A DNA stretch of 64,000 nt from Verrucomicrobiota bacterium (GTDB lineage Bacteria; Verrucomicrobiota; Verrucomicrobiia; Verrucomicrobiales; DEV007): assembly GCA_018970725.1 (NCBI GenBank), contig JAGWVU010000006.1, positions 83,978 to 147,977 of the forward strand, read 5' to 3'. Positions 51,862 through 61,870 of the stretch are shown piece by piece. The position numbers and the translations under genes were made by a program. A model generated the notes under the pieces. That model was given only the letters and a program-made list of their open reading frames with translations, did not search any database and was not told where the DNA came from. The first letter of the stretch is position 1. Each line of letters opens with the position of its first letter.

Positions 51862-53133
51862 ATGCCTTCGTTCCAACACCAGATCCTCCGCCGCTTGCTC
51901 CGGGCTTGGGCCGCGTTGACCCTGCCGGCGAATCTCTTCGTCCTCTGGGAAACGCCGATCCGGCTCATGACCGGTTACCGGCCGGAAGGCGCGTGGTCCG
52001 CGTTGGTCCTGACCGCGGCCGGGATTCTCCTGGCCGGAGCGCTCGCCAAGCTGTTCCGGGCGCCGCGGCGGAGGGAGGGTTGGCAGGACTTGGTGACTTC
52101 CCTTCCCTTGGATCTCCTGCTCCCGGCCGGCTCGGGTCTGCCTTGGAGCGTTCTCCGGTGGGTGCGCCTGCTCCGGGTGACCGAGGTGGTGCACTTCCAG
52201 GATACCCTCAGCCACTGGCAGGGACGGGGGCATCTGCCGCTCGCGGTCGGCCGGCTCCTCCGGCTCGTCTTCTGGATTTTCCTGGCGGACCACTTTGTCG
52301 CCATCGGATGGATGGCGCTGGGGGGCACGACGGAATTCATGCCCGCCCGGACAAGCTTTGCCGAACCCTTTTCCCGCTATCTCACCGCGCTCTACTGGTC
52401 CACCGCGACGCTGGCGACGGTCGGCTACGGGGACATCACCGCGAAGACCGATCCGCAACGGCTCTACGCCATTTTCGTGATGTTCAGCGGGGTCGGCCTC
52501 TTCGGCTACGTGATCGGGGACATCGTCAATCTGGTGGCCAACCTCGATCAAACCGGTTCCGAACACCGCCGCCGTTTGACCCGTCTCGACAGCTTCATGC
52601 GCTCCCGCGGCTTTCCCCGCCTCCTCCGTGAGAAGGTGCACGCCTATTACGATTACATCCGGGAACACAAAGCCGGTCCGCGCCAGGAATCCGCCTTTGA
52701 AGCCCTGCCCGAAAGCCTCCGCACCGAGATCTCGCTCGCCCTGCACCGCCGCGGTCTGGAACGGGTGCCGCTCTTCCAAGGCTTGGGCGAGGATTTCCAA
52801 CGCGAGATCGTCCATCTTCTGGAACCGCGCATCTTCATGCCCGGCGATGTCATCTTCCGGGAGGGCGATCCCGGCGACGCACTCTATTTCGTCAGCAGCG
52901 GGACGCTCGAGGTCTACAGCGAGTCCGATCCGTCCCTCGATTCCATCTGGCTCGAGGAGGGAACCCACTTCGGCGAAATCGCCCTCGCCGGGAATTCGGC
53001 CCGGACCCGTTCGGTCCGCACCACCGGATTTTGCGAACTCTACAAACTGGGCAAGGATGTGTTCGATCTCTTTCTGGCCAAGTATCCCGAATTCAAAGCG
53101 CACATCGAAGAGACGCTCCGCACCCGCCAATGA
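51862..53133 (+). CDS. Cyclic-nucleotide-binding potassium channel
   Basis: 423 residues. Membrane helices at about 10-160 include a basic segment LLRVTEVVHFQ, a weak voltage-sensor-like helix. The pore carries the selectivity filter TVGYGD in YWSTATLATVGYGDITA near 190, then the inner helix (LYAIFVMFSGVGLFGYVIGDI). A C-linker leads to a cNMP domain (PGDVIFREGDPGDALYFVSSGTLEVY, HFGEIALAGNSARTRSVRT). The FGE motif for the cyclic nucleotide is present, and the usual RTA is RTR. It probably opens a K+ pore on cAMP or cGMP binding. Confidence 0.88.
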   Translation: MPSFQHQILRRLLRAWAALTLPANLFVLWETPIRLMTGYRPEGAWSALVLTAAGILLAGALAKLFRAPRRREGWQDLVTSLPLDLLLPAGSGLPWSVLRWVRLLRVTEVVHFQDTLSHWQGRGHLPLAVGRLLRLVFWIFLADHFVAIGWMALGGTTEFMPARTSFAEPFSRYLTALYWSTATLATVGYGDITAKTDPQRLYAIFVMFSGVGLFGYVIGDIVNLVANLDQTGSEHRRRLTRLDSFMRSRGFPRLLREKVHAYYDYIREHKAGPRQESAFEALPESLRTEISLALHRRGLERVPLFQGLGEDFQREIVHLLEPRIFMPGDVIFREGDPGDALYFVSSGTLEVYSESDPSLDSIWLEEGTHFGEIALAGNSARTRSVRTTGFCELYKLGKDVFDLFLAKYPEFKAHIEETLRTRQ

Positions 53134-54650
53134 TCCCTCCCGACCGTTCTCCCGAAACCGTGCAAGCCGAATTGCGCGCCGTGACCGAAGCCTTGGAACG
53201 GATCGCGGCCGACCGCGGCCTGCTCCACGAACTCCCCCTCGAGGACCGGGTCCGCCTCCTTTCCGCCGCCGGGGCCGTCTTTTGCCCGGACGTGGCGGAC
53301 CGGCGCCGCCAAACCAAGGCCAAGATCAAACGCCGCAAGGCCGCCTCCGCCCGCAGGGATGAGGAGATTCTCCACGAAACCGGCATCCGGGCGCTGCGCC
53401 GCCAGGCCGTCTTCACCACCCCCAACGTCTTCCCTCCCGCCGGATTTTCCCAGCAAGAGGTGGACGACCCCGATTTCCGCGAGGTGGCCGAACCGCTGAA
53501 CTGTTACATCTGCAAGCAGGATTATGCCCGGGTTCACTTCTTCTACGACCAGCTCTGCCCCGCCTGCGCCGGCTTGAACTACCGCAAACGCTCCGAAACC
53601 GCCGATCTCCGCGGCCGCGTCGCTCTCCTGACCGGCGGCCGGGTCAAGATCGGTTATCAGGCCGGGATCAAACTGCTCCGGGCCGGGGCTCATCTCATCG
53701 TGACCACCCGGTTTCCGCGCGATGCCGCCGTCCGGTTCGCCGGGGAAGCCGACTTCGCGGAGTGGAAGGACCGGCTGGAGATTTTCGGTTTGGACCTGCG
53801 CCATACCCCGAGCGTGGAGACCTTCTGCCAACACTTGCTGGCGACGCGCCCACGGCTCGATTTCATTGTGAACAACGCCTGCCAAACGGTGCGGCGCCCG
53901 CCGGACTTCTACCTGCACATGATGGAACGGGAGACCGGCGACCTCGCCACCCTCCCGGAACCGGCCCGGGCGCTGCTCGGCGCCTACGAAGGCTTGCGCG
54001 GCTATTCCCTGCTGGCCGAGGGCACCCCGGCGGACATCGCCGGCCTGACCGAAGCCGCCCGGCTTTCCCAAGCCGCCCTGCTTCCGGAGGAACTGGCGGC
54101 ACGTCCCCATCTCTTCCCCGAAGGACGCCTCGACCAAGACCTCCAGCAGGTCGATCTCCGGGAGCGCAATTCCTGGCGCTTCACCCTGGCCGAAGTCCCC
54201 ACCGTGGAACTTCTGGAAACGCAATTGGTCAATGCGGTCGCCCCGTTTCTCCTCAACGCCCGCCTCAAACCGCTCCTCCTAGCCACCCCGGAACGGGACA
54301 AACACATTGTCAACGTCTCCGCCGTGGAAGGCCAGTTTTACCGCCGCTTCAAGACCACGCGCCACCCGCACACCAACATGGCCAAGGCCGCGCTCAACAT
54401 GATGACCCGCACCTCCGCCGCGGATTACCACGCCGATGGCATCCACATGAACAGCGTGGACACCGGTTGGGTCAGCGACGAGGACCCGGTCGAAATCGCC
54501 CGGCGCAAACAGGCCGAGCACGGCTTTCATCCCCCGCTCGACATCGTCGACGGCGCCGCCCGGATCGTGGACCCGATTCTTTCCGGGATCAACACCGGGC
54601 AGCACGTCTGGGGCAAGTTTCTCAAGGATTACCTGCCGGCCGATTGGTGA
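53130..54650 (+). CDS. Zinc-ribbon SDR family oxidoreductase
   Basis: 506 residues. A helical N-terminus is followed by a zinc ribbon (CYIC at 125-128 and CPAC at 143-146, ending ACAGLNYRKR). A Rossmann domain begins VALLTGGRVKIGYQAGIKLLRAGAHLIVTTRFP. NNACQT marks the SDR strand 4 motif, and SAVEGQ the Ser. The YxxxK motif reads TNMAK, so the catalytic Tyr is Thr415 while Lys419 is kept. Dehydrogenase activity by the classical mechanism is therefore doubtful. It overlaps the channel gene by 4 bp. Confidence 0.75.
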   Translation: MIPPDRSPETVQAELRAVTEALERIAADRGLLHELPLEDRVRLLSAAGAVFCPDVADRRRQTKAKIKRRKAASARRDEEILHETGIRALRRQAVFTTPNVFPPAGFSQQEVDDPDFREVAEPLNCYICKQDYARVHFFYDQLCPACAGLNYRKRSETADLRGRVALLTGGRVKIGYQAGIKLLRAGAHLIVTTRFPRDAAVRFAGEADFAEWKDRLEIFGLDLRHTPSVETFCQHLLATRPRLDFIVNNACQTVRRPPDFYLHMMERETGDLATLPEPARALLGAYEGLRGYSLLAEGTPADIAGLTEAARLSQAALLPEELAARPHLFPEGRLDQDLQQVDLRERNSWRFTLAEVPTVELLETQLVNAVAPFLLNARLKPLLLATPERDKHIVNVSAVEGQFYRRFKTTRHPHTNMAKAALNMMTRTSAADYHADGIHMNSVDTGWVSDEDPVEIARRKQAEHGFHPPLDIVDGAARIVDPILSGINTGQHVWGKFLKDYLPADW

Positions 54651-54654
54651 CCGG

Positions 54655-56070
54655 TCAGGCAAGGATCCCCTTCACGACGTGCCCGTGCACATCGGTGAGG
54701 CGGTAATCCCGGCCCTGGAACCGGAAGGTCAGCTTTTCGTGATCGAACCCGAGCAGGTGGAGGAAGGTGGCGTTGAGATCGTGCACATGAACGGGATCGC
54801 GGACCACGTTGAACCCGAGTTCATCGGTCTCCCCGTGCACGTGCCCTTTCTTCAGCCCCGCCCCGGCCAACCAATAGCTGTAGCACCGGTTGTGGTGGTC
54901 CCGCCCGTCATTGCCGCCCTGGACCATCGGCGTCCGGCCGAACTCGCCGCCCCAGATCACGAGGGTGTCGTCGAGCAGACCGCGTTGCTTCAGATCCTTC
55001 ACCAGGGCGGCGCTCGCCTGATCGGTGGTCTCGCAGTTCTTCTTGATTTCCTTGGTGAGGTTCCCGTGCTGATCCCAAGCCTCGTGAAAAAGTTGCACAA
55101 ACCGCACGCCGCGCTCGATCAACCGCCTCGCCAACAGGCAGTTACGCGCGTAGGTGGCCTCTTTGACATCCTTGATGCCGTAGAGATCGAGGATGTGTTG
55201 CGGCTCGCGCGACAAGTCCATCAGCTCCGGTGCGCTGGTCTGGAGCCGGTAGGCCATCTCATAACTCGCGATCCGGGCCGCGATCTCCGGGTCGCCCGCC
55301 GTCCCCAACGCAATCTGGTTGAGCTGGTTCAACGCGTCGAGCGAAGAGCGCTGGGCCCGGTCGTCGATCCCCTTGGGGTTGGAGAGATAGAGGACCGGAT
55401 CCCCTCCGCTGCGAAACGGCACGCCGCCAAGGGCGGTCGGCAAAAACCCGCAACCGTAATTGCTCGCACCGCCACTGGTGCCTTTCGCACTGGTCAGCAC
55501 CACATAGCCCGGCAGATCCTCCCCCTCGCTGCCCAAGCCGTAGAGCGTCCAAGCGCCGAAGCTGGGCCGGCCGAATTGCTGGGAGCCCGTGTTCATGAAA
55601 ATCTGGGCCGGCGCGTGATTCACCGCATCGGTTTGCATCGAGCGGATCAGGCAAATCTCATCCGCCAACCCGGCGGTATGGGGCAAAAGCTCGCTCAACT
55701 CCATCCCGCTTCCCCCGTGCTTGGTGAACTTGTATTTCGACCCGAGCAAGGCGGAGTTCGGCTTGATGAAAGCGGCCCGATACCCCTGGAGCAATTCCGG
55801 AGGCGGGAGCTGACCATCCCGTTTCGTCAGCTCCGGTTTGGGATCGAACAATTCGAGATGACTCGGCGCTCCCGCTTGGAACATGGAGATCACCCGCTTG
55901 GCGCGCGCCGCAAAATGGGGCCCCGACGGACCCGCGGCAGAAGCGTCCCGGGCCAGCAACGCGTTCGCCGCAATGCCGCCGAGACCAACGCCGCAATCGC
56001 GGAGAAACCAACGCCGCCGGAGCACCGCCGTCTGCTCTTTCTTCCGGGGAGAATTCATGCCTCTGTCCAT
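54655..56070 (-). CDS. Tat-exported DUF1501 protein
   Basis: 471 residues with a twin-arginine signal (LRRRWFLRDCGVGLGG). DUF1501 proteins have an alkaline-phosphatase/sulfatase-like fold. Family marks seen here are SMFQAGAPSHLELFDPKPEL, NHAPAQIFMNTGSQ, RGVRFVQLFHEAWDQHGNL, LVIWGGEFGRTPM and GRDHHNRCYSYWLAGAG with His/Asp metal-site candidates. The DHHN segment suits a bound metal. It is paired with the upstream cytochrome protein, 11 bp apart, the canonical PVC pair. ATG 56058 is also possible as start. Confidence 0.88.
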   Translation of the reverse strand: MDRGMNSPRKKEQTAVLRRRWFLRDCGVGLGGIAANALLARDASAAGPSGPHFAARAKRVISMFQAGAPSHLELFDPKPELTKRDGQLPPPELLQGYRAAFIKPNSALLGSKYKFTKHGGSGMELSELLPHTAGLADEICLIRSMQTDAVNHAPAQIFMNTGSQQFGRPSFGAWTLYGLGSEGEDLPGYVVLTSAKGTSGGASNYGCGFLPTALGGVPFRSGGDPVLYLSNPKGIDDRAQRSSLDALNQLNQIALGTAGDPEIAARIASYEMAYRLQTSAPELMDLSREPQHILDLYGIKDVKEATYARNCLLARRLIERGVRFVQLFHEAWDQHGNLTKEIKKNCETTDQASAALVKDLKQRGLLDDTLVIWGGEFGRTPMVQGGNDGRDHHNRCYSYWLAGAGLKKGHVHGETDELGFNVVRDPVHVHDLNATFLHLLGFDHEKLTFRFQGRDYRLTDVHGHVVKGILA

Positions 56071-56081
56071 GATCTTACGCT

Positions 56082-59000
56082 TCAGGATTTCGTCAGGGTT
56101 TCATCAAGGTTCAGCAACACGCGGCCGACCAGGGTCCAAGCCGCGATGTCGTTCGGCGTGGCATCGGCCGGCAGTTCTTCAGGCTTCGTTCGGGAGGAAA
56201 ACGCGATCGCCCCCGCCTTGAGTTCGCCTTGGCGCAGACGTCCCCGGCTCTCCGCCAGCAGTTCCAGCACCGTCCGCAGTTCACCGGGTTGGATCCCGCG
56301 CGCCGTGCAAAGCCGATAGGCGAAATCCGCCCGGGCCGCGTCGTCGGTCCCTCCCTCCCGCAGAATCCGCAAGGCCAGGGCCTGTGCCGCTTCCACGAAA
56401 ACGGTCTCATTCAGCCCCGTGAGCGCCGAAAGCGGCGTGTTCGAACGCGGCCGCCGCGCGCAAGCCAAATCCCCGTTCGGGGCGTCGAAACTGCTCATCA
56501 CCGGGTCCGGCATCGAACGCTTGCGAAAGACATATAACGCCCGCCGGTAACGCTCCGGACCCGTCGGCGGTTCCCAGTAGGTCGGCCGGACATAGTTGTA
56601 GTCCAGCATGCTCTGGGGCACCGGCGGGAAAATGCTCGGCCCGCCGATCTGGCGATGCAACAGGCCCGCAATCTCCAGCGCACTGTCCCGCACCACCTCG
56701 GCCTCCATCCGAAACCTCGGTCCCCGCGCCAGCATCCGATTCCGCGGGTCCCGCTCCAACAACCCCGGACCCGCTTTGGATGTCTGCTGGTAGGTGGCGC
56801 TGGTGAGGATCGTCCGGAGGAGATGCTTGTGGCTCCATCCATGCTCCATGAAGTCGACCGACAACCAGTCGAGCACTTCCAGATACTCAGGCACCGGGGC
56901 CCTCGTCCCGAAGTCCTCCGAGGTCTCCACCAACCCGCTCCCGAAGACAGCCTGCCACACCCGGTTCACCGCGACGCGGGCCGTAAGCGTCGCCCGCTTG
57001 TCGGTCAACCACCGGGCAAAGGCCAGCCGATCCAGGTTCCCCGAAGTCCCGAAGGCATGCAATGCTGCCGGAACATGCGGAGCCACCACCTGCTTCGGAC
57101 GGTCCCACGTCCCGCGGTCGAGCAACCTCGTCGCACGGACCTGCTCTCCGGTGCGCTCGGCGAGGTGCAAAACTGAAGTCGATGCCGGGGGGAACTGCGA
57201 CCAGGCGGCGGCGATCTGATCGTTCACCGCTTTCGCCTCCGGCACCGTCTTGCGCCAAGCGCTGAAAATCGCCTCCGCCTGCGCCGGCGTCCGTTCGCCG
57301 GACGGCGTCCGCATCGCGAGCACCGCGGCATGATCCACCGGCTGGGCGACCGGACCCGGGGTGGTGGTGGCACTGAGGCGGCACCGCCCCAGCATGGTGT
57401 TGTCTCGTCCGTTGCCGCTTCCGCCATGGAGATAGCGCAGGAGAACCTGCAGTTTCGTGCCGGGGGGAAGCTCGAGCGGCTTCTCGAACCGGACCACCGC
57501 CGCGCCCTCCTGATTCCGCAGACCGGGCCCGCGATCCCCGCGCCAGGCCGTCGAATCATTCCCATCGATCAGATACGCCACCGGGCCCCGCACCCGCTTC
57601 TGGTCCTTGTCGAAGTCAGCCTTCCATTCCTCCTCCAACCGGCCGTCCGGTTCCGAGAAATCGGCGGTGGCACCGACCAGCTTCAACGGCTCCCATTTGT
57701 CGGAACCCGGAACCTGGGAACGGACAACCAGTTCGCTCACGGCCCAAGTGCCGTAGCGGCTGCGCCCCGGACCGCCGAAGGGCAGATCACGGTGGGGCAA
57801 CGCCTCCAGCCTCAGACCCGTAACCCCGGTCCAATCCGCCTCGAAGACCGCGAGGATATCCCCCCTGGTGGACGGATGCCCTTGCGTGAGGATGGAAAGA
57901 TCCGGTTCCTGCGTCGGATGGTTCAAGCCGCTCGTGCTCCCCAGTTCCGTGGCCTTGAGCGGACGCCAATCCGCTTCCCTGCCCAGCACGCCGGCTTCCC
58001 AGCCAGCCATTTCCCGCGCCCAATCCGGACGGGCTTTTTTGAGGGAGGTCCCGGCCGCCTCCACTTCGGCCCGGATCCGACCGATCAGGGCCCGCTGCTC
58101 CGCCGTGTGAACCCAGGACTGCGCCTCGTAGACATTGTTGAAGAACGCGAAGACCCCGAAATACTCGTCCTGCGTGATCGGATCGAATTTGTGCGTGTGG
58201 CACTGGGCACACTGCAAACTCAAACCGAGCGCCGCCTTTCCGAGGCAATCCATCCGGTCGAACATCTCATCCATCCGGAACTGCTCCGGGACGATCGCCC
58301 CCTCCTCATTCACCATGCTGTTCCGCAAAAATCCGGTGGCCACGATCTGATCCTGCGTCGCCCCGGGCAACAAATCCCCCGCCAGTTGCTCGATCAGAAA
58401 CCGGTCATACGGCATGTCCCGGTTGAACGCATCGATCACCCAGTCACGCCAGGCCCACTGCTCACGCGGCAAGTCCTTCTCATACCCGTTGCTGTCCGAA
58501 TACCGCGCCACGTCCAACCAGTGCCGCGCCCATTTCTCCCCGAAGTGCGGCGACTCCATCAACTTCCCGATCCATTCCCGGATCGCCCCCTCCGGATCCC
58601 GGGCCGCCGCCTGCTCGAATGCCTTCACCTCCGCGGGCGAAGGAGGCAGACCAATCAGGTCAAGATGCATCCGGCGGCAAAGGACCGGCCAATCCTCCCG
58701 CGGAGAACCCGTCCACCCCAATCCCTGCAACCTGGCCCGGACGAACGCGTCCACCGGATTCTCCCCGGCCGGGATCGCTTCCTGGCGCGGCGGCTCGAAG
58801 GCCCAGTGCCTCGCGTAGTCCGCCCCCTCGGCGATCCAACGTCGCAACGTCCCGACCTGCGCCGCGCTCACCGGCTTCTTCTCCCGCGGCGGCGGCATGA
58901 CCTCATCCGCATGGGCCGAAACCATTCGGGCCAGAATTGCGCTCGACTCCGGCTTCCCCGGCACGATGGCCGGTCCGTCCGACTCCCCGCCTTGCAACGC

Positions 59001-59189
59001 CGCTTCCCTCGAATCGAGCCGCAAGCCCCCCTTGCGCCCTTTGTCATCACTCCCGTGACAATGAAAACAATGCTCGGAAAGAATCGGCCTCACCTCCCGG
59101 TTGAAATCAACCTTCACCACCGGAGCGCCGGCCCAGACGTGCCAAGGCAATGAGGCCCCCAGCAGGAGGAGAAGGGGTTTCACGCGCAT
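56082..59189 (-). CDS. PSD1 cytochrome/DUF1549/DUF1553 exported protein
   Basis: 1035 residues with a signal peptide (LLLLLGASLPWHVWAG). An N-terminal cytochrome c-like heme site CFHCH (EHCFHCHGSDDKGRKGG) opens the PSD1 domain. DUF1549 follows (LARY-type RYSDSNGYEKDLPREQWAWRDWVIDAFNRDMPYDRF), with a second CAQCH (LQCAQCHTHKFDP). DUF1553 lies in the C-terminal part (NRVWQAVFGSGLVETSEDFG, TYQQTSKAGP, RSNTPLSALTGLNE). An insert at about 470-640 is carbohydrate-binding-like. Such proteins are exported partners of DUF1501 proteins and may bind and oxidise polysaccharides; their function is not established. Confidence 0.88.
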   Translation of the reverse strand: MRVKPLLLLLGASLPWHVWAGAPVVKVDFNREVRPILSEHCFHCHGSDDKGRKGGLRLDSREAALQGGESDGPAIVPGKPESSAILARMVSAHADEVMPPPREKKPVSAAQVGTLRRWIAEGADYARHWAFEPPRQEAIPAGENPVDAFVRARLQGLGWTGSPREDWPVLCRRMHLDLIGLPPSPAEVKAFEQAAARDPEGAIREWIGKLMESPHFGEKWARHWLDVARYSDSNGYEKDLPREQWAWRDWVIDAFNRDMPYDRFLIEQLAGDLLPGATQDQIVATGFLRNSMVNEEGAIVPEQFRMDEMFDRMDCLGKAALGLSLQCAQCHTHKFDPITQDEYFGVFAFFNNVYEAQSWVHTAEQRALIGRIRAEVEAAGTSLKKARPDWAREMAGWEAGVLGREADWRPLKATELGSTSGLNHPTQEPDLSILTQGHPSTRGDILAVFEADWTGVTGLRLEALPHRDLPFGGPGRSRYGTWAVSELVVRSQVPGSDKWEPLKLVGATADFSEPDGRLEEEWKADFDKDQKRVRGPVAYLIDGNDSTAWRGDRGPGLRNQEGAAVVRFEKPLELPPGTKLQVLLRYLHGGSGNGRDNTMLGRCRLSATTTPGPVAQPVDHAAVLAMRTPSGERTPAQAEAIFSAWRKTVPEAKAVNDQIAAAWSQFPPASTSVLHLAERTGEQVRATRLLDRGTWDRPKQVVAPHVPAALHAFGTSGNLDRLAFARWLTDKRATLTARVAVNRVWQAVFGSGLVETSEDFGTRAPVPEYLEVLDWLSVDFMEHGWSHKHLLRTILTSATYQQTSKAGPGLLERDPRNRMLARGPRFRMEAEVVRDSALEIAGLLHRQIGGPSIFPPVPQSMLDYNYVRPTYWEPPTGPERYRRALYVFRKRSMPDPVMSSFDAPNGDLACARRPRSNTPLSALTGLNETVFVEAAQALALRILREGGTDDAARADFAYRLCTARGIQPGELRTVLELLAESRGRLRQGELKAGAIAFSSRTKPEELPADATPNDIAAWTLVGRVLLNLDETLTKS

Positions 59190-59401
59190 GGGAAACTCTG
59201 CCTTCGGGTAGGTCCACCAGTCAAGAACTTTGAGGGCCGGAATGTGTAATTTCCGTAATTCCCAACAATTCAAACCCTTCCAAGCCCAGAATCGCGTCCG
59301 TCCCCCGCCTCGTTTCCGATGCCTCCGAAATTCCATGCCCCGGCATTTTTCGCCGCGACCTTTCCTCCCACCCGGTGTAGGCATCGGAGCACCCTCCTCC
59401 G
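59190..59401. other. Divergent promoter region between the two PSD1 genes
   Basis: 212 bp that must drive both PSD1/DUF1501 operons. It contains a short direct repeat, GTAATT TCC GTAATT, near 59243-59260, in an AT-richer stretch. On the minus strand TTGACT is present but without a matching -10. No definite promoter or operator was assigned. Confidence 0.4.
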
Positions 59402-61870
59402 ATGATTCATCCCCGGCAAGGAATCACGCTCTGCCTCTTGCTCCTTCCCGCCGCCGCATCCATGGCCGGCCCGGTTGACTTTCACCGTGAAATCCGGCCC
59501 ATCCTCGAGGCCCGCTGCCTCGATTGCCATGACACCGCCTCTCTCAAGGGGGGAGTCGGCCTCGAAACCTACCACCACGCGCAGCGCCCGACCGATCACG
59601 GCGAACCGCTCTTTGTTCCGGGCCGGCCGGAAGATTCGGTGATCCTCCGCGTCGTCAGGGAATCGGACCCGGAAAAACGCATGCCGCCCAAGGGCGGGTC
59701 ACTGGCCCCTGCGCAGATCGCGACGCTGGAGCAGTGGATCAGGGAAGGCGCGGTGTGGCCCGATGACGGCTGGCGCCCCCCCGGACACTGGGCTTACGTC
59801 CGGCCCCGCAAGACCCCGCCCCCGACCACGGTCTCCGGTCTCCCGGTCGATCGGCAACCCAACGAAATCGACCGCTACGTCGCCGCCAAGCTCGCGGAAA
59901 AAGGCCTCACCCTCAACCCCGAGGCCGAGCCGTCGAGGCTCCTCCGGCGTCTCCATCTCGATCTTACCGGACTTCCCCCGACGGTCGCGGAAACCGATGC
60001 CTTCCTTGCCGATCCCTCCCACCGGAACTACGAGCGGACCGTGGACGCGCTCCTCGCCTCCCCCCATTTCGGCGAAAAATGGGCGGTGCCCTGGCTCGAT
60101 CTGGCCCGTTACGCGGACTCGGAGGGTTACCAGCGCGATGCCCCCCGCCCGATGTGGCCTTGGCGGGATTGGGTGATCGCCGCGCTCAACGCGGACCTGC
60201 CCTTCGATCGATTCACCATCGAGCAAATCGCGGGCGATCTCCTCCCCGGCGCCACCGAATCCCAGAAGGTGGCCAGCGGGTTTCATTGCAACACCCCGCT
60301 CAATCTCGAAGCGGGCACGGATCCGGAGGAAGATCGTTACAAACGCTTGGTCGACCGGGTCAACACCACGGCGACCATCTGGCTCGGCAGCACCATCGGA
60401 TGCGCCCAGTGCCACAACCACAAATACGACCCCTTTTCCACCCGGGAATACTACGAACTCTTCGCCTTCTTCAACCAGACTTCCCCCGAATCAAGGCAGG
60501 AGGGGGAGAAAATGGGGATGGCCGCCATGGTCCCGGTCGGGCCCACCCTCAACGTCACGCGAAGCCCGGACGATCTCGCAGACGAGCGAACGGCCGGGGC
60601 GGAACTCGAGGGCATGATGACCGGCATCCGAAGCGAGATCCTCAGGGCAGTGGACGAGAGGGTCGCCTCCCGGCCCCAAGGCCGGACCGGTCTCCCCGCC
60701 GACGTGCAGGCACTCCTCAAACGCGAGCGGGAGATGCGTCCGGACCATTGCCGCGCCCTGATCAAAAAACTCGGGATCACGGACCGCGCCCTGCAGCGGC
60801 GGCTCGATGAAGCGGACGTGATGGAGGCCCGCCTCCAGCAGCAACGCCTCAAACAGGTCCGCGTCATGGCCGAAATGGCGACGCCCCGTCCCACCTTCAT
60901 CGCCAAGCGCGGCGACTTCCTGACCCGGGGCGACGAGGTCCGTCCCGGGACACCGGCCGCACTCCATCCCTTCCCTGTCGACCTCCCCCGCAACCGCCTC
61001 GGCCTCGCGAGGTGGCTGGCCGATCCCGCCAACCCGTTGGCCGGGCGGGCCCATCTCAACCGGATCTGGACCGAATTGTTCGGGCAGGGACTCGTCTCCA
61101 CCCCCGAGGATTTCGGGATCCAAGGGGAAAAACCGAGCCATCCGGAGTTGCTCGACTGGCTCGCGGCCACGTTCGTCGATGAGGACGGATGGTCCACCAA
61201 ACGCGCGATCCGCCGCATCGTCTTGTCCGCGACTTACCGGCAATCCGTCGCCGTCAACCCCGAGGCCGCGGCCCTTGATCCGCGCAACCGGCTCCTCTGG
61301 CGCCACCCGGGACATCGACTCGGCGCGGAGGGGATCCGCGATCAGGCTCTCGCCATCAGCGGCCTGCTCGACCGGCGGCTCTTCGGGGTGAATGTCCGGC
61401 CCTACCAGCCGCCGACCTTCTGGCGCAAGTCCGCCGGAGCCTCCGAAGAGGTGTATCTGCCTTCTCAAGGCTCCGCCGGCCACCGCCGCGGGCTCTACAC
61501 CCTTTGGCGACGCAACGCCCATTACCCGAGTTTCGCAAATTTTGATGCCCCGGACCGCAGCGCCTGCATCGTGAAACGGGAGGTCTCCAACACCCCGCTC
61601 CAAGCACTCACCCTCCTGAACGACCCCGCCTATGTCGAGATGGCGGCCGCGTTCGGAAAGCGCATCGCCCTCGAAGGGGGCCCGGGCCCGGAAGAACGCG
61701 TCCAATGGGCTTTCCGCACCGCCCTGACCCGTCTCCCCTCGGACACCGAACGCCATCTCCTCCTTTCCGCCTTCCACACGGTGAAGACAAAAGGCCGCTC
61801 CGAGGAGGAGGCCTGGCGCGAGGTGGCGACCATCCTCCTGAACCTTCACGAGACGATCAACCGCTCATGA
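59402..61870 (+). CDS. PSD1 cytochrome/DUF1549/DUF1553 exported protein (second copy)
   Basis: 822 residues with a signal peptide (LCLLLLPAAASMAG). The heme site CLDCH (ARCLDCHDTASLKGG) and later CAQCH (IGCAQCHNHKYDP) are conserved. DUF1549 is in RYADSEGYQRDAPRPMWPWRDWVIAALNADLPFDRF. DUF1553 is in NRIWTELFGQGLVSTPEDFG and SNTPLQALTLLND. It is a paralogue of the 56082-59189 protein but lacks its 200-residue central insert. Its stop overlaps the DUF1501 start by 4 bp (ATGA). Confidence 0.9.
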   Translation: MIHPRQGITLCLLLLPAAASMAGPVDFHREIRPILEARCLDCHDTASLKGGVGLETYHHAQRPTDHGEPLFVPGRPEDSVILRVVRESDPEKRMPPKGGSLAPAQIATLEQWIREGAVWPDDGWRPPGHWAYVRPRKTPPPTTVSGLPVDRQPNEIDRYVAAKLAEKGLTLNPEAEPSRLLRRLHLDLTGLPPTVAETDAFLADPSHRNYERTVDALLASPHFGEKWAVPWLDLARYADSEGYQRDAPRPMWPWRDWVIAALNADLPFDRFTIEQIAGDLLPGATESQKVASGFHCNTPLNLEAGTDPEEDRYKRLVDRVNTTATIWLGSTIGCAQCHNHKYDPFSTREYYELFAFFNQTSPESRQEGEKMGMAAMVPVGPTLNVTRSPDDLADERTAGAELEGMMTGIRSEILRAVDERVASRPQGRTGLPADVQALLKREREMRPDHCRALIKKLGITDRALQRRLDEADVMEARLQQQRLKQVRVMAEMATPRPTFIAKRGDFLTRGDEVRPGTPAALHPFPVDLPRNRLGLARWLADPANPLAGRAHLNRIWTELFGQGLVSTPEDFGIQGEKPSHPELLDWLAATFVDEDGWSTKRAIRRIVLSATYRQSVAVNPEAAALDPRNRLLWRHPGHRLGAEGIRDQALAISGLLDRRLFGVNVRPYQPPTFWRKSAGASEEVYLPSQGSAGHRRGLYTLWRRNAHYPSFANFDAPDRSACIVKREVSNTPLQALTLLNDPAYVEMAAAFGKRIALEGGPGPEERVQWAFRTALTRLPSDTERHLLLSAFHTVKTKGRSEEEAWREVATILLNLHETINRS

